64,000 bases of DNA, taken from the NCBI RefSeq assembly GCF_014779765.1, contig NZ_JACXZA010000001.1, forward strand, positions 1,178,001 through 1,242,000. The letters are read 5' to 3'. Each line of letters opens with the position of its first letter. Within the stretch, counting starts at the first letter, position 1. This document shows, one piece after another, positions 8,446 through 18,088 of this stretch. The notes beneath the pieces were generated by a model that saw only the letters and a list, made by a program, of their open reading frames with translations, was not told where the DNA came from and did no database searches. The translations under genes were made by a program, and so were the position numbers. The DNA comes from Paenibacillus terricola. Its GTDB lineage: Bacteria > Bacillota > Bacilli > Paenibacillales > Paenibacillaceae.

Positions 8446-9357
8446 ATGGCGTTAAACTTTCATCAATTACACATTTTCTTCACCGTAGCGGAGAAAGGCA
8501 GCTTCTCTGCCGCAGCGCAAGCGCTTCATATGACGCAGCCGGCAGTTACAATGCAGGTTCAATCGCTTGAGGATTACTTCGGCACCAAGCTGCTGCAGCG
8601 CTCGACGAAACGGATTGATTTGACCGAAGCGGGTCGCGCACTGCTTCCGTATGCGCAGCGAAGTCTCGAGTTGATTCGAGAGACGGATCAAGCGATGTCT
8701 AATTTTACGACCAAGCTCAAAGGTCGCCTGCAGTTGGGAGCGAGCTTAACGATCGGTGAATATATTTTGCCAAGGCTGCTGGGGCCATTCGGTTTGGAGT
8801 TTCCGCATATCTCGATCAGTATGAAGGTCATGAACACCGCCCAAATCATAGAAGATATTATGAATAATCAACTTAATTTCGGACTTATCGAAGCGCCGGT
8901 CAGCCATGCAGACATGCAGATGGACAAGGTTCTTAGCGATGAGCTCGTTCTTATCGTGGCGCCGAACCATCCGCTTGCATCGATGGAGAAGGTGACGTTG
9001 GCTGACGCGGTGAAGCATCCGTTCGTCGTGCGCGAGCAGGGCTCTGGTACGCGTCTCGTTATGGAGGATCAGCTGCGGAATCAGGATATTGATCCGAACT
9101 CGCTTGAAATTGTAATGGAGCTTGGTAGTACAGGAGCGGTGAAATCAGCAGTGGAGGCAGGCGTCGGCATCTCGATTGTTTCCAAATCGTCAATCAAGCA
9201 CGAAGTGGCGCTTGGATTAATACGGGTTGTCCCGCTTGCTGACGTTAACTTTAGACGGCATTTTTATTCCATTCATCTGAAATCAGCGCTGCTGCCGATA
9301 TCTGCAGTGACGTTCTTAACTTTTTTGCGGGAGAGGGATCTGAAGCAATGGTTGTAA
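8446..9357 (+). CDS. LysR-family transcriptional regulator (CysL/CbbR-like)
   Basis: A 303-residue LysR regulator. The N-terminal winged helix-turn-helix is clear (MALNFHQLHIFFTVAEKGSF, then AAAQALHMTQPAVTMQVQSLE). The remainder is a periplasmic-binding-protein-like effector domain from about residue 90, starting GRLQLGASLTIGEYILP. The sequence is of the CysL/CbbR type, but the effector cannot be told. A TATAAT (8398-8403) lies upstream without a convincing -35. It overlaps the following PHP gene by ten bases on the same strand, so the two are translated together; this is unusual for LysR genes, which are often divergent from their targets. Confidence 0.85.
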   Translation: MALNFHQLHIFFTVAEKGSFSAAAQALHMTQPAVTMQVQSLEDYFGTKLLQRSTKRIDLTEAGRALLPYAQRSLELIRETDQAMSNFTTKLKGRLQLGASLTIGEYILPRLLGPFGLEFPHISISMKVMNTAQIIEDIMNNQLNFGLIEAPVSHADMQMDKVLSDELVLIVAPNHPLASMEKVTLADAVKHPFVVREQGSGTRLVMEDQLRNQDIDPNSLEIVMELGSTGAVKSAVEAGVGISIVSKSSIKHEVALGLIRVVPLADVNFRRHFYSIHLKSALLPISAVTFLTFLRERDLKQWL

Positions 9358-10211
9358 GGGAACGGGCAGATCTTCATGCTCATTCGACAGCATCGGATGG
9401 GACGAATGCGCCGGCTGTTGTCGTTAGACTGGCGAAGGAAGCGGGATTGGCAGCTGTTGCATTAACGGATCATGATACGATGGCTGGCTGCGCGGAAGCA
9501 GTGGCAGAAGGCAGCCGCATCGGCATCCAAGTGATGCCTGGCATAGAGCTGAGTACGGCGATGAGTGGCCGAGACATTCATATTCTAGGTTACTGGTGCG
9601 ATACGAACGATGTTAAGTGGCAGGAACGGATTAAGATACAGCAGAGCTTTCGCGGCCGGCGCAATCTGATGATGATTGAGAAACTGCAAGAGCTTGGGAT
9701 TGCGATTACACTCGAAGAGGTTCTATCGATCGCCCGGCGGAACGGGAAGAAGGCGGATAGCGCCGAACAGATCGGACGGCCTCATCTTGCAGAGGCGTTG
9801 ATCGAACGAGGTGCCGTTGCGGATATGAAAGAAGCTTTCGACCGTTACCTAGGTGAACATGGTGCTGCTTATTGCAACCCGCCGAGGCCAACCCCTATAG
9901 AGGCAGTCGATTGGATTCGTGAGGCTGGAGGTGTGTGTGTAATCGCTCATCCGGGGTTGTATGGCGACGATGCAATCGTAGAAGAGATCGTCAAACATGG
10001 GGTACATGGCATTGAAGTGTATCATTCCGATCATAGCACTGAAGATGAGCAGCGGTATTCTGCTATGGCGGAACGTTACGGACTTGTGATGACTGGCGGG
10101 TCGGACTTCCACGGTGAGAAACGCGGCGTTGTGTTTCATGGCCCGCTGGGCGGCAGATCGGTAGATATAAGCGTAGTGGAACAATTGAAGCAGTTTATCA
10201 CTCGCGGGTAG
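9348..10211 (+). CDS. PHP-domain phosphoesterase (RNase AM / nucleoside 3',5'-bisphosphate phosphatase family)
   Basis: A 287-residue PHP protein of the YciV/TrpH family, whose members remove 3'-phosphate from 3',5'-bisphosphonucleotides and trim RNA 5' ends. Metal-binding motifs are all visible: DLHAHSTASDGT at the start, LTDHDTM, PGIELST, CVIAHPGLYG and GGSDFHG near the end. The ATG lies within the last codons of the LysR gene, indicating coupled expression. Its substrate 3'-phosphoadenosine 5'-phosphate comes from sulfate assimilation, which would fit a cysteine-type LysR and the sulfonate-type ATPase remnant downstream; that link is inference. Confidence 0.85.
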   Translation: MVVRERADLHAHSTASDGTNAPAVVVRLAKEAGLAAVALTDHDTMAGCAEAVAEGSRIGIQVMPGIELSTAMSGRDIHILGYWCDTNDVKWQERIKIQQSFRGRRNLMMIEKLQELGIAITLEEVLSIARRNGKKADSAEQIGRPHLAEALIERGAVADMKEAFDRYLGEHGAAYCNPPRPTPIEAVDWIREAGGVCVIAHPGLYGDDAIVEEIVKHGVHGIEVYHSDHSTEDEQRYSAMAERYGLVMTGGSDFHGEKRGVVFHGPLGGRSVDISVVEQLKQFITRG

Positions 10212-10230
10212 TGAATAATCAAATATGGGT

Positions 10231-10275
10231 AAGGGCAAGCGTTGGCTGAATAACAGGCCGCGCTTGCCTTTTTTT
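10231..10275 (+). terminator. Intrinsic terminator after the PHP gene
   Basis: GGCAAGCG (10234-10241) pairs with CGCTTGCC (10261-10268), followed by seven T. Confidence 0.9.
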
Positions 10276-10317
10276 ATTCCGAAATGGGGACGTACTCTAT
10301 AATTCATAGTTGACAGG

Positions 10318-10602
10318 TTGGAATATCGAAAGAGCGAGCCGGAAGGCGGCATACGGATCGATATTCAAGGAGCAAGTGTTCAGTTTGGCGAGCTGACTGT
10401 TCTTCAAAGATTGAATTTATCCATCCCTTCGGGGCAATTTCTAGGTGTGGTAGGCAGAAGCGGTTGCGGCAAAAGCACTCTGCTTCGGATTGCCGGCTTA
10501 GAAGCGGCGAGCCATGGATCCGTTCGATTCGATGGCGAACCAACCGGCACCTGTCGCATCGGACGGCTTTTCTATTTAACGCTGCACGATGTTAGGAATT
10601 AG
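10318..10602 (+). pseudogene. Truncated ABC transporter ATPase (SsuB/TauB-like remnant)
   Basis: A 94-codon frame (best in-frame start a TTG at 10318, no ribosome-binding site) encoding only the first third of a nitrate/sulfonate/taurine-type ABC ATPase. It shows VQFGELTVLQRLNLSIPSG, then Walker A GRSGCGKST, then LRIAGLEAASHGSVRFDGEPT. After this the family similarity stops and unrelated residues lead to TAG. The Q-loop, signature motif and Walker B are absent, so it cannot be a working ATPase. It looks like the remains of a deleted transporter operon between the PHP gene and rqcH. Confidence 0.75.
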
Positions 10603-10603
10603 G

Positions 10604-10648
10604 TGCGAAAAAAAGGATGAGCAGAGTGTAAAGCTCTGTTCATCCTTA
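10604..10648 (-). terminator. Terminator of rqcH, probably bidirectional
   Basis: AAGGATGAGCAGAG (10613-10626) pairs with CTCTGTTCATCCTT (10634-10647). On the minus strand it is followed by a run of seven T. Confidence 0.9.
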
Positions 10649-10667
10649 TTGTAGCGTTGGCGTATCG

Positions 10668-12431
10668 TTAATTCTTAATGACGGACGGCAGCGAGCGAAT
10701 ATGCTGTTCATCTGGCGTGATGAAGATTGTCTTCTGCTTGTCGTAGATGACGAAGCCCGGCTTCGCGCCATTCGGCTTACGCACGTTGCGGATCAGCGTC
10801 GTATCAACCGGCACTTGGCTGGACTCTCGCGCCTGGCTGAAGAAGGCAGCTAACATGGCTGCTTCCTGCAGCGTTGTGTCGCCGAAGCTTTCACTGCGAA
10901 TGACGACGTGGGAGCCCGGAATATCCTTCGTATGGAGCCATGTGTCGGACGAGGAGGCCAGCTTGTTCGTCAAATATTCGTTCTGCGTATTGTTCTTGCC
11001 TACGTAGATCGGAATGCCCTCTGAGGACGTATAACAGAGAAGCGAAGGTTTCGTCGGTTTCTTCTTCTTTCCGCCCTTCTTGCTGCCGCGATCACGCAAA
11101 TATTGACCTTCCACCAGCTCGTCGCGAATTTCCTGCAAATCTTGAAGTGCTGCCGTCTGCAATTGCAGCAAAACCTGCTCGAAATAAGCCGTTTCCTCTT
11201 CGGTAATCTTAATCTGCTCTTCGACAGCGAGCAGACTGTTCTTCTGCTTGTTATATTTGCGGAAATAACGCTGCGCATTATCCGATGGCGTCATGAGCGG
11301 ATCAAGCTCAATCGTAATCGGCTGCTGTTCTTCGTCATAATAGTTAATGACTTCGATTGCGGTGTCGCCTTTGCTGATCGAATGCATGTAGGCGGTTAAC
11401 AACTCGCCCAGTACGCGGTAGCGGTCGGCGCCTTTGGCTTCTTCGATCGTTTCCTTCAGCTTCTCCAGCTTGATCTTGTTCTTCGCAATCTCATTCACTA
11501 CGAATTTGAGCAAGTCAGATGCACGCTGCTTGACGGTATCGCGTTCGGCTTTGTCGCCGTAATAGGCTTCAAGGCAAGCGCTTATCGAGTCGAAGCGAGC
11601 AGCTTCGCCTTCATACCTCGTAAGCTCGGTGACAGAGAAATACGACTTGCCGCTGCGCGTTTCCGTTACGATGTTCGGCGAATAGCGGTCGGCACGGAAT
11701 GTATTCATCATCTCGTTGAACGCATGCCATAACGCGGAAGGCGTTAGAGCAGCAGCGTCTTGCACCGTTTCCGCCGCGGATGCTCGGTGTACGATCTCGC
11801 CTGCAAGAAGAGGGCTAATGCCGCCGAATGAAGCGACAAGTCGTTTGTCCGGCGCTTCAGTGCCTTCTGCCTGATCCCATGCTGCACGGAATGCCTCTTC
11901 CGTAGTTGCATGAATGGGATCAGCTTTATGCTGCTCAGGTGGCGTCGTATACGCTGCGCCAGGCATAACAACACGATAGCTGCTGAGCGCAGGCGTTACG
12001 TGATGGATGCCATCGTGAATCGTCCCCGTTGAAGGATCCAGCAGAATAATGTTGCTGTGCCGTCCCATAATTTCGATGACGATCCGTTTGAACGATAGAT
12101 CGCCCAGCTCGTCGCGTTGGCGAACGTCGATATGAATGACGCGCTCTCTGCCGGGCTGCGTAATGGATTCAATGACTGCGCCTTCGCAATATTTGCGCAT
12201 CAGCATGCAGAACATTGGCGCTTCCTGCGGATTAACGAAGGAAGCGTCCGTCCAATGCACGCGCGGATACGTTGGGTTGGCGGACAAGAGCAGCTTGCCT
12301 GGCGTTGCTCCTCCGCGAATTTGTACCACAAGATCATGCGGGGTCGGTTGATGAATTTTATGAATGCGGCTGCCTACACACGATTGAAGCTCGTGCACAA
12401 CAGCTCGAATAACGATGCCGTCCATTGACAT
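10668..12431 (-). CDS. rqcH: Ribosome quality control protein RqcH (NFACT / Rqc2 family)
   Basis: A 587-residue NFACT protein. RqcH binds stalled 50S subunits and recruits tRNA-Ala to add C-terminal alanine tails that mark nascent chains for degradation. The NFACT-N domain is at residues 1 to about 190 (MSMDGIVIRAVVHEL, APMFCMLMRKYCEGAVIE, IEIMGRHSNIILLD). It is followed by helix-hairpin-helix and coiled-coil segments (about 290-430) and the NFACT-R domain (about 450-570, with SDTWLHTKDIPGSHVVIRS). Where B. subtilis RqcH has an Asp-Arg pair this protein appears to have Glu96-Arg97. AAAGGAG lies 12 bases upstream. Divergent from the Ca-ATPase, as yloA and yloB are adjacent in B. subtilis. Confidence 0.92.
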   Translation of the reverse strand: MSMDGIVIRAVVHELQSCVGSRIHKIHQPTPHDLVVQIRGGATPGKLLLSANPTYPRVHWTDASFVNPQEAPMFCMLMRKYCEGAVIESITQPGRERVIHIDVRQRDELGDLSFKRIVIEIMGRHSNIILLDPSTGTIHDGIHHVTPALSSYRVVMPGAAYTTPPEQHKADPIHATTEEAFRAAWDQAEGTEAPDKRLVASFGGISPLLAGEIVHRASAAETVQDAAALTPSALWHAFNEMMNTFRADRYSPNIVTETRSGKSYFSVTELTRYEGEAARFDSISACLEAYYGDKAERDTVKQRASDLLKFVVNEIAKNKIKLEKLKETIEEAKGADRYRVLGELLTAYMHSISKGDTAIEVINYYDEEQQPITIELDPLMTPSDNAQRYFRKYNKQKNSLLAVEEQIKITEEETAYFEQVLLQLQTAALQDLQEIRDELVEGQYLRDRGSKKGGKKKKPTKPSLLCYTSSEGIPIYVGKNNTQNEYLTNKLASSSDTWLHTKDIPGSHVVIRSESFGDTTLQEAAMLAAFFSQARESSQVPVDTTLIRNVRKPNGAKPGFVIYDKQKTIFITPDEQHIRSLPSVIKN

Positions 12432-12614
12432 AGTAGTTGAAATCTCCTTTAGCTCTAGCGTCTTCCTCCTATCATGCCATAGTCAAGCGAAAAACTTAAG
12501 CCCTGGACTGGGATAATTTGCGGTTTGTCCGAATAGATTGGAGGCAGGAAGGCTGTCCGCCTGTGCAAAGGCATTGTTGGCGATTCGGCTTATCGCGGGA
12601 GGGAGATTATTCGC

Positions 12615-15407
12615 ATGGATCAGAACAGATGGCATCAATTGCCAACAGAGACGCTGGAGCAATCGTTAAGCTGCGATACAGCTCGCGGGTTGACAAAGGC
12701 GACAGCGGAGGAAAGGCTGAGGCAGTATGGCCACAATGAACTGTCAGAAGGGGCTCGAATTTCACCGCTGTTATTGTTTTTGAATCAATTCAAAGATTTC
12801 ATGGTGCTCGTCTTAATGGGCGCTACGCTCATTTCCGGCTTGCTCGGCGAGTTCCTTGATGCTATTACGATTGTTGCCATTATCGTGCTGAATGCTGTTC
12901 TTGGCTTCGTACAAGAGTTTCGGGCCGAGCGTTCGCTGCGTGCGCTGAAGGCACTGTCGGCACCAACAGCGAAGGTCGTTCGTGACGGAAGCACCGATAT
13001 TGTGCCTGCAAGTGAATTGGTGCCTGGCGATTTGATCATGTTGGAGAGCGGGGACCGCGTTCCTGCCGATATTCGATTCATTCAAGCGAACAGCTGTTAT
13101 GCGGAGGAGTCCGCGCTAACTGGCGAATCCGTCCCGGTTGGCAAACACGCGGATCCGATTACAGAAGAAGAACTGCCGCTGGGCGATCAGCGTAACATTG
13201 GCTTCATGGGCACGATGCTCACAGGCGGGACAGGCAAAGGGGTTGTCATCCGAACGGGGATGGACACGGAGATGGGGCGCATTGCGGACCTCATTCAGAA
13301 GACCGAAGAAATGGAAACCCCGCTTCAACGGCGGCTGGAGCAGCTTGGCAAAATATTGATTATCGTCGCAGTAGCTTTGACTATCGTCGTCGTCATCGCA
13401 GGCATCATGCATGGACAGCCTGCCTACGGCATGTTCCTCGCCGGGGTGAGCCTTGCGGTCGCGGCAATCCCGGAAGGGCTGCCTGCTATCGTTACGATCG
13501 CGCTGGCGCTCGGCGTGCAGCGGATGATCAAGCGCAAAGCAATCGTCCGCAAGCTTCCTTCCGTCGAGACATTGGGCTGTGCGTCTGTTATTTGCTCGGA
13601 TAAAACAGGTACCCTGACGCAGAACAAAATGACCGTCACAGGCATTTGGCTCAGCGGACGGGCGATCGAAATCACTGGCGAAGGATATGACCCTGTCGGC
13701 GAAGCGTACGAGCATGGCAAGCCTGTTGATCCGAAACATGACCAATCGCTTAGACGATTGCTGCAAATTGCCGCATTGTGCAACAACGCTGAGGTCGTTC
13801 GGTCTGTAGAAACAGAAGACAAGGACAACAAGCGGAAGAAAGGCGCAGAGCGCAAGGAAGAATGGCAGCTGAAGGGCGATCCTACAGAAGGCGCATTATC
13901 CGTACTCGCGTCCAAGCTGGGGATGTCTTCGAAGTCGCTTGAGCCGCTTTATAAGCGGGTGACCGAGTTCCCGTTCGACTCTGAACGCAAACGGATGTCA
14001 GTGATCGTCTCGCACCAAGGCGGCAGGCTCGTATGCGCCAAGGGTGCGCCTGATTTGCTCATGGAACAATGCGCATATGTGCTGTGGGACGACAAAGTGA
14101 TGCCGTTCACTGCCACGCTCAAGCGCAAAGTCGCAGAGGCCTCGGAGAAAATGGCAGGCTCCGCGCTGCGCGTGCTCGGCTTCGCATATCGGGACTTGCG
14201 TTCGCATGATCGCTGCGAGACGACGGAGGAAGCAGAGTCGCAGCTTGTATTTGCCGGGCTGACCGGTATGATTGATCCGCCTCGCAAAGAGGTGCGTGAA
14301 GCGATTGCGACTTGCCGCCGCGCGGGCATTAAGACAGTCATGATTACGGGCGACCATCAGCTTACTGCTGAAGCGATTGCGAACCAGCTCGGCATTATGC
14401 CGCGCGGAGGTATCGCAATGAGCGGCCGCGATCTGTCGCAGATGGATGATGAACAACTCGATCGTCTGTCAGATAACATCTATGTATATGCACGCGTCTC
14501 GCCAGAGCATAAGCTGCGTATCGTGAAGTCGCTGCAGCGGCAGGGGCATGTCGTTGCAATGACCGGTGATGGCGTCAATGACGCACCGGCGATCAAGGCA
14601 TCCGATATCGGCATTGCGATGGGCATCTCGGGAACCGACGTTTCGAAAGAAGCATCCGCGCTTATCCTAAGCGACGACAATTTTGCAACGATTGTAGCGG
14701 CGATTGAAGAGGGACGGAACATCTATGAGAATATCCGCAAATTCATCCGTTACCTGCTCGCCTCGAACGTTGGCGAGATTCTGACCATGTTCCTTGCGAT
14801 GATGGCTGGGCTGCCGCTGCCGCTTATTCCAATTCAAATCTTATGGGTGAACCTTGTAACCGATGGTCTGCCTGCCATGGCGCTTGGTGTTGATCAGGCG
14901 GAGAAAGATCTGATGAAGATGAAACCGCGGTCAGCGAGTGAAAGTATTTTTGCACGGCGGTTAGGTTGGAAAATTATTAGCCGAGGCATTCTGATCGGCG
15001 TCTGTACGCTTGGCGCCTTCTGGCTTACCTTGTCCAAAGCTCCAGGGGATGCGAGCCAGCTTGTGCTTGCGCAGACGGTCGCCTTCGCAACACTCGTGCT
15101 TGCGCAGCTCATCCATGTATTCGACTGCCGCAGCTCTCGGTCGATCTTCCATCGCAATCTGCTGCAGAACAAATATCTCGTGTTCGCTGTACTCTCTTCG
15201 CTCATCCTGATGCTGGGCGTATTGTATCTGAAGCCGCTTCAGCCGGTATTCAAGACAGTGCCGCTCGACTTCCGCGAATGGTGTCTCGTGTTTGTTGCTG
15301 CGGGCGTTCCGACCTTCGTAATGGGCATCGGCAGCGTACTCAGCTCCGGTCGGAAAAAGCCAAAAGCGAAGTGGAGCGCATCGAGCAAGCATTCTACAGC
15401 AAGATAA
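12615..15407 (+). CDS. Calcium-translocating P-type ATPase (PacL/YloB-like)
   Basis: A 930-residue P2A-type ATPase that exports Ca2+ from the cytosol at the cost of ATP. Visible motifs are the actuator TGES (in [10 protein letters not shown]), the Ca-site helix [10 protein letters not shown], the phosphorylation site [10 protein letters not shown] (Asp about residue 329), and the hinge [22 protein letters not shown]. Membrane helices lie at about 50-100, 235-300 and six at the C-terminus. Length fits the SERCA-like bacterial family. GGGAGGGAG nine bases upstream supports the ATG. The B. subtilis orthologue YloB also neighbours rqcH and contributes to spore germination and heat resistance. Confidence 0.9.
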   Translation: MDQNRWHQLPTETLEQSLSCDTARGLTKATAEERLRQYGHNELSEGARISPLLLFLNQFKDFMVLVLMGATLISGLLGEFLDAITIVAIIVLNAVLGFVQEFRAERSLRALKALSAPTAKVVRDGSTDIVPASELVPGDLIMLESGDRVPADIRFIQANSCYAEESALTGESVPVGKHADPITEEELPLGDQRNIGFMGTMLTGGTGKGVVIRTGMDTEMGRIADLIQKTEEMETPLQRRLEQLGKILIIVAVALTIVVVIAGIMHGQPAYGMFLAGVSLAVAAIPEGLPAIVTIALALGVQRMIKRKAIVRKLPSVETLGCASVICSDKTGTLTQNKMTVTGIWLSGRAIEITGEGYDPVGEAYEHGKPVDPKHDQSLRRLLQIAALCNNAEVVRSVETEDKDNKRKKGAERKEEWQLKGDPTEGALSVLASKLGMSSKSLEPLYKRVTEFPFDSERKRMSVIVSHQGGRLVCAKGAPDLLMEQCAYVLWDDKVMPFTATLKRKVAEASEKMAGSALRVLGFAYRDLRSHDRCETTEEAESQLVFAGLTGMIDPPRKEVREAIATCRRAGIKTVMITGDHQLTAEAIANQLGIMPRGGIAMSGRDLSQMDDEQLDRLSDNIYVYARVSPEHKLRIVKSLQRQGHVVAMTGDGVNDAPAIKASDIGIAMGISGTDVSKEASALILSDDNFATIVAAIEEGRNIYENIRKFIRYLLASNVGEILTMFLAMMAGLPLPLIPIQILWVNLVTDGLPAMALGVDQAEKDLMKMKPRSASESIFARRLGWKIISRGILIGVCTLGAFWLTLSKAPGDASQLVLAQTVAFATLVLAQLIHVFDCRSSRSIFHRNLLQNKYLVFAVLSSLILMLGVLYLKPLQPVFKTVPLDFREWCLVFVAAGVPTFVMGIGSVLSSGRKKPKAKWSASSKHSTAR

Positions 15408-15416
15408 TAAGCTCAC

Positions 15417-15445
15417 AGCCTCCTGCAACCTTGGCAGGAGGCTGT
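15417..15445 (+). terminator. Strong hairpin after the Ca-ATPase, terminator-like
   Basis: CAGCCTCCTGC pairs perfectly with GCAGGAGGCTG over a 7-base loop. The T-tract is weak (TTGCTGCTT), so termination efficiency is uncertain. Confidence 0.5.
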
Positions 15446-15596
15446 TGCTGCTTCATAACTTATAGCGGAATAGTGCAAATGAATGTGCAATTAGAGAATG
15501 GAGTTTCGACCTGCTTTTCCATTATGCTAGTACCAAAATGACGGTGGCTGCAACGTAAGCGGCCGCATGGATGACTTGCAGAAGGGAACGATTCAT

Positions 15597-16427
15597 ATGG
15601 AATTTGTGAAAATGCACGGACTTGGCAATGACTTTATCGTCGTCGCAGGAGAGCAGGCGCTTCCTGACAATGCATCGGAGCTGGCGATTGAGCTGTGCAA
15701 CCGATTTTTCGGAATTGGAGCAGACGGACTTGTCTATATTCTGCCAAGCGAGAAGGCGGATTTCCGCATGCGCATTATTAACTCCGACGGTTCGGAAGCC
15801 GAGCAGTGCGGCAATGCAATTCGCTGCGTATCCAAATATGTGTACGACAACAAGCTGATCGATCGCACCGATATTACAATTGAAACGCTTGGCGCTGGCG
15901 TTCAGCCGGTACAACTTAACGTGAAAGACGGCATCGTAGAGACGGTACGCGTCGACATGGGCGAACCGATTCTGAGCGGCTTGAAGGTTCCGACGACGAT
16001 TGATGCGGAGCGCGTAATCGAGCAGCGTCTCGAAGTAGAAGGTCGTACGTTCACATTCACGGCTGTTTCGATGGGCAACCCTCACTGCGTTATTTATGTG
16101 GAGGATGCCGTCAATTTCGATCTCGCGGCATGGGGACCCAAAATTGAAACTCATCCGACATTCCCGCGTAAAACAAATGTAGAGTTCGTTACGGTCAACT
16201 CGCGTTCGCACACGGATATGCGCGTATGGGAGCGAGGCGCAGGTCCAACGCTTGCGTGCGGCACCGGCGCTTGTGCAACGGCAGTATCTTCCGTACTGAA
16301 CGGTCTGACAGACCGTAACGTGACCGTTTCGCTCAAGGGCGGCGACTTGTTCATTGAATGGAACGAGGCGGACAATCACGTGTACATGACAGGACCGGCA
16401 GCAGTCGTGTTCGCAGGCCAGCTCTAA
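15597..16427 (+). CDS. dapF: Diaminopimelate epimerase
   Basis: A 276-residue DapF, which interconverts LL- and meso-diaminopimelate for lysine and peptidoglycan synthesis. It starts MEFVKMHGLGNDFIVV, the usual family N-terminus; an in-frame ATG 30 bases earlier is rejected for that reason. The two catalytic cysteines lie in EQCGNAIRC and in LACGTGACATA. AAGGGA upstream is a suitable ribosome-binding site. The gene is alone, between the Ca-ATPase and remA, where B. subtilis has yloC. Confidence 0.95.
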   Translation: MEFVKMHGLGNDFIVVAGEQALPDNASELAIELCNRFFGIGADGLVYILPSEKADFRMRIINSDGSEAEQCGNAIRCVSKYVYDNKLIDRTDITIETLGAGVQPVQLNVKDGIVETVRVDMGEPILSGLKVPTTIDAERVIEQRLEVEGRTFTFTAVSMGNPHCVIYVEDAVNFDLAAWGPKIETHPTFPRKTNVEFVTVNSRSHTDMRVWERGAGPTLACGTGACATAVSSVLNGLTDRNVTVSLKGGDLFIEWNEADNHVYMTGPAAVVFAGQL

Positions 16428-16448
16428 TTGCTACATTAATTAAGAAGT

Positions 16449-16480
16449 AAGAGTGGGATCGGGAAGCCGGTCCCACTCTT
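16449..16480 (+). terminator. Hairpin terminator after dapF
   Basis: GAGTGGGATCGG pairs with CCGGTCCCACTC (one wobble) over a GAAG tetraloop. The following sequence is not T-rich, so this may be a weak or factor-assisted terminator. Confidence 0.55.
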
Positions 16481-16637
16481 CGTGCTCTATGAATGTAAGC
16501 GGCGCTGCAGCTTGATACGAGCATAAGAGTTTGCAGATTATTCCTCATCCCGTACGAGGATGGAAAGCCGCAAATAGAGCATTTGGTCGAATTTCGTTGT
16601 TTTTCGCCGATATTCAGCCGATTTATACAAAAATAGC
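16481..16637 (+). other. Non-coding gap between dapF and the remA promoter
   Basis: No supported gene in the 425 bases between dapF and remA apart from the hairpin and promoter listed. The yicC/yloC gene that usually precedes remA is not present here in any frame. Confidence 0.6.
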
Positions 16638-16666
16638 TTGTGAGATGCATAGAAATCCTTTAAAAT
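16638..16666 (+). promoter_or_regulatory. Sigma-A promoter for remA-gmk-rpoZ
   Basis: TTGTGA and TAAAAT separated by exactly 17 bases, with remA starting about 185 bases downstream. The long leader in between holds no obvious ORF or hairpin. Confidence 0.65.
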
Positions 16667-16852
16667 AGATAAACAATGCACTTGCCATGTCGGTATGAGA
16701 GTATGAGGGCCTCTGAATTCGTCAACACTAGTGCAGGGCTCTGCCAAACCTCTCTCTATTGTCCGGCAGCCGGGACTTGCTCGTTCCGAATCTTAGCAAG
16801 CATTTTTCATACGTACGCAGTTGCATGTGAAGGACCGGAGGGGGAAGTTGAG

Positions 16853-17113
16853 ATGGCAATTAAGCTAATCAATATCGGATTCGGCAACATCGTGTCCGCC
16901 AATCGGATCATCTCGATCGTCAGTCCGGAATCGGCACCGATCAAGAGAATTATCCAAGAGGCACGGGATCGTCATATGTTGATTGATGCAACATACGGTC
17001 GCCGGACGCGTGCAGTCATCATTACGGATAGCGACCATGTTATTCTGTCTGCTGTGCAGCCAGAAACAGTGGCACATCGTCTGTCCGCCAAAGATGACGA
17101 TAATGACGAATAG
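16853..17113 (+). CDS. remA: Extracellular matrix regulatory protein RemA (DUF370)
   Basis: An 86-residue DNA-binding protein of the RemA/DUF370 family, which forms rings, wraps DNA and activates matrix and osmoprotection genes in B. subtilis. It starts [18 protein letters not shown] and includes [16 protein letters not shown] and [16 protein letters not shown], all highly conserved. GGAGGGGGAAG just upstream fixes the ATG; longer in-frame starts to 16676 lack a ribosome-binding site. It is followed 13 bases later by gmk, the conserved Bacillus order. Confidence 0.95.
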   Translation: MAIKLINIGFGNIVSANRIISIVSPESAPIKRIIQEARDRHMLIDATYGRRTRAVIITDSDHVILSAVQPETVAHRLSAKDDDNDE

Positions 17114-17126
17114 TACGGGGAGTCTT

Positions 17127-17744
17127 ATGAAAAGAGGATTATTAATCGTTTTGTCCGGGCCGTCCGGAGTTGGCAAAGGAACGGTGTGCGCAAGCTTGCG
17201 TCATCGTATGCCGGAGCTCGTTTATTCCGTATCTGCTACGACGCGCAGCCCACGGCAAGGCGAGATTAATGGAATCAATTATTTCTTCAAAACGCAGGAA
17301 CAATTTCAAGATATGATCGCGAATGACGCGCTGCTGGAATGGGCAGAGTATGTCGGCAATTATTACGGCACGCCTCGTGATTTTGTCGATCGGACACTTG
17401 CTTCAGGCAAAGACATTATTCTTGAAATTGAAGTGCAAGGCGCGCTTAAGGTGAAACAGAAGTTCCCTGAGGGTGTATTTGTATTCTTGATGCCTCCTTC
17501 GCTCGACGAGCTGAAGTCGCGCATTACAGGCCGCGGAACGGAGAATGCAGACGTTATCGATCACCGTATGACAGTTGCGGTTGAAGAGATGAACTTGCTT
17601 CGTCATTACGATTATGCAGTCGTTAATGACGAGATCGATGCTGCCTGCCAGCGAATCCAAAGTATCATTACTGCGGAGCACTGCCGCGCGGATCGGTTGT
17701 TGACTGAGCTGCCGCAAATGCCTGCAGCTTCAGAGAAAGCATAG
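17127..17744 (+). CDS. gmk: Guanylate kinase
   Basis: A 205-residue guanylate kinase that phosphorylates GMP to GDP. The P-loop [10 protein letters not shown] (residues 10-19), the GMP-binding segment [13 protein letters not shown] and YYGTPRD are visible. GGGGAG five bases before the ATG at 17127 decides the start; the frame is open upstream through remA. It is expressed with remA and rpoZ, the latter starting 15 bases later. Confidence 0.95.
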   Translation: MKRGLLIVLSGPSGVGKGTVCASLRHRMPELVYSVSATTRSPRQGEINGINYFFKTQEQFQDMIANDALLEWAEYVGNYYGTPRDFVDRTLASGKDIILEIEVQGALKVKQKFPEGVFVFLMPPSLDELKSRITGRGTENADVIDHRMTVAVEEMNLLRHYDYAVVNDEIDAACQRIQSIITAEHCRADRLLTELPQMPAASEKA

Positions 17745-17759
17745 ATGAGGTGAGAGGAT

Positions 17760-17975
17760 ATGCTGTATCCATCCATTGATGAAATGATCGAGAAAGTAGA
17801 CAGCAAATACAAGCTGGTTGTAGCGGCATCCCGTCGCGCGCGTATGCTGCGTGAAGGCGCGAAGCCGGAAATTCGCAATGCGAAGTCGCACAAGCAGGTT
17901 GGCGTGGCGCTTGAAGAGATTTACCATGACATGCTCGTGGTTGAATCGGTTGAGCCTCCAGCATCCAACAAGTAA
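17760..17975 (+). CDS. rpoZ: RNA polymerase omega subunit
   Basis: A 71-residue omega subunit, which stabilises the beta-prime subunit of RNA polymerase. It contains the conserved core YKLVVAASRRARMLREG and KSHKQVGVALEEI. A GAGGTGAGAGG precedes the ATG. It lies between gmk and coaBC as in other Bacilli, but a terminator-like hairpin separates it from coaBC. Confidence 0.93.
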   Translation: MLYPSIDEMIEKVDSKYKLVVAASRRARMLREGAKPEIRNAKSHKQVGVALEEIYHDMLVVESVEPPASNK

Positions 17976-18056
17976 GATCGGCAGAGGCGAGCGAACTGCC
18001 GGGGATACCGCATGCTTAACTCGCCCTATATTGGCCGAACAGAACGGCAGAAAAGT

Positions 18057-18088
18057 GACAACCGGATTGCGGTTGTTATTTTTTTGTT
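18057..18088 (+). terminator. Intrinsic terminator or attenuator between rpoZ and coaBC
   Basis: ACAACCG pairs with CGGTTGT over a 5-base loop, followed by TATTTTTTTG. It lies immediately before the coaBC ribosome-binding site, so it may limit read-through into the large downstream operon. Confidence 0.7.

Noticed and set aside
15522-16379. 285-codon minus-strand frame opposite dapF
   Set aside because: dapF on the plus strand has all catalytic motifs; the antisense frame has none.
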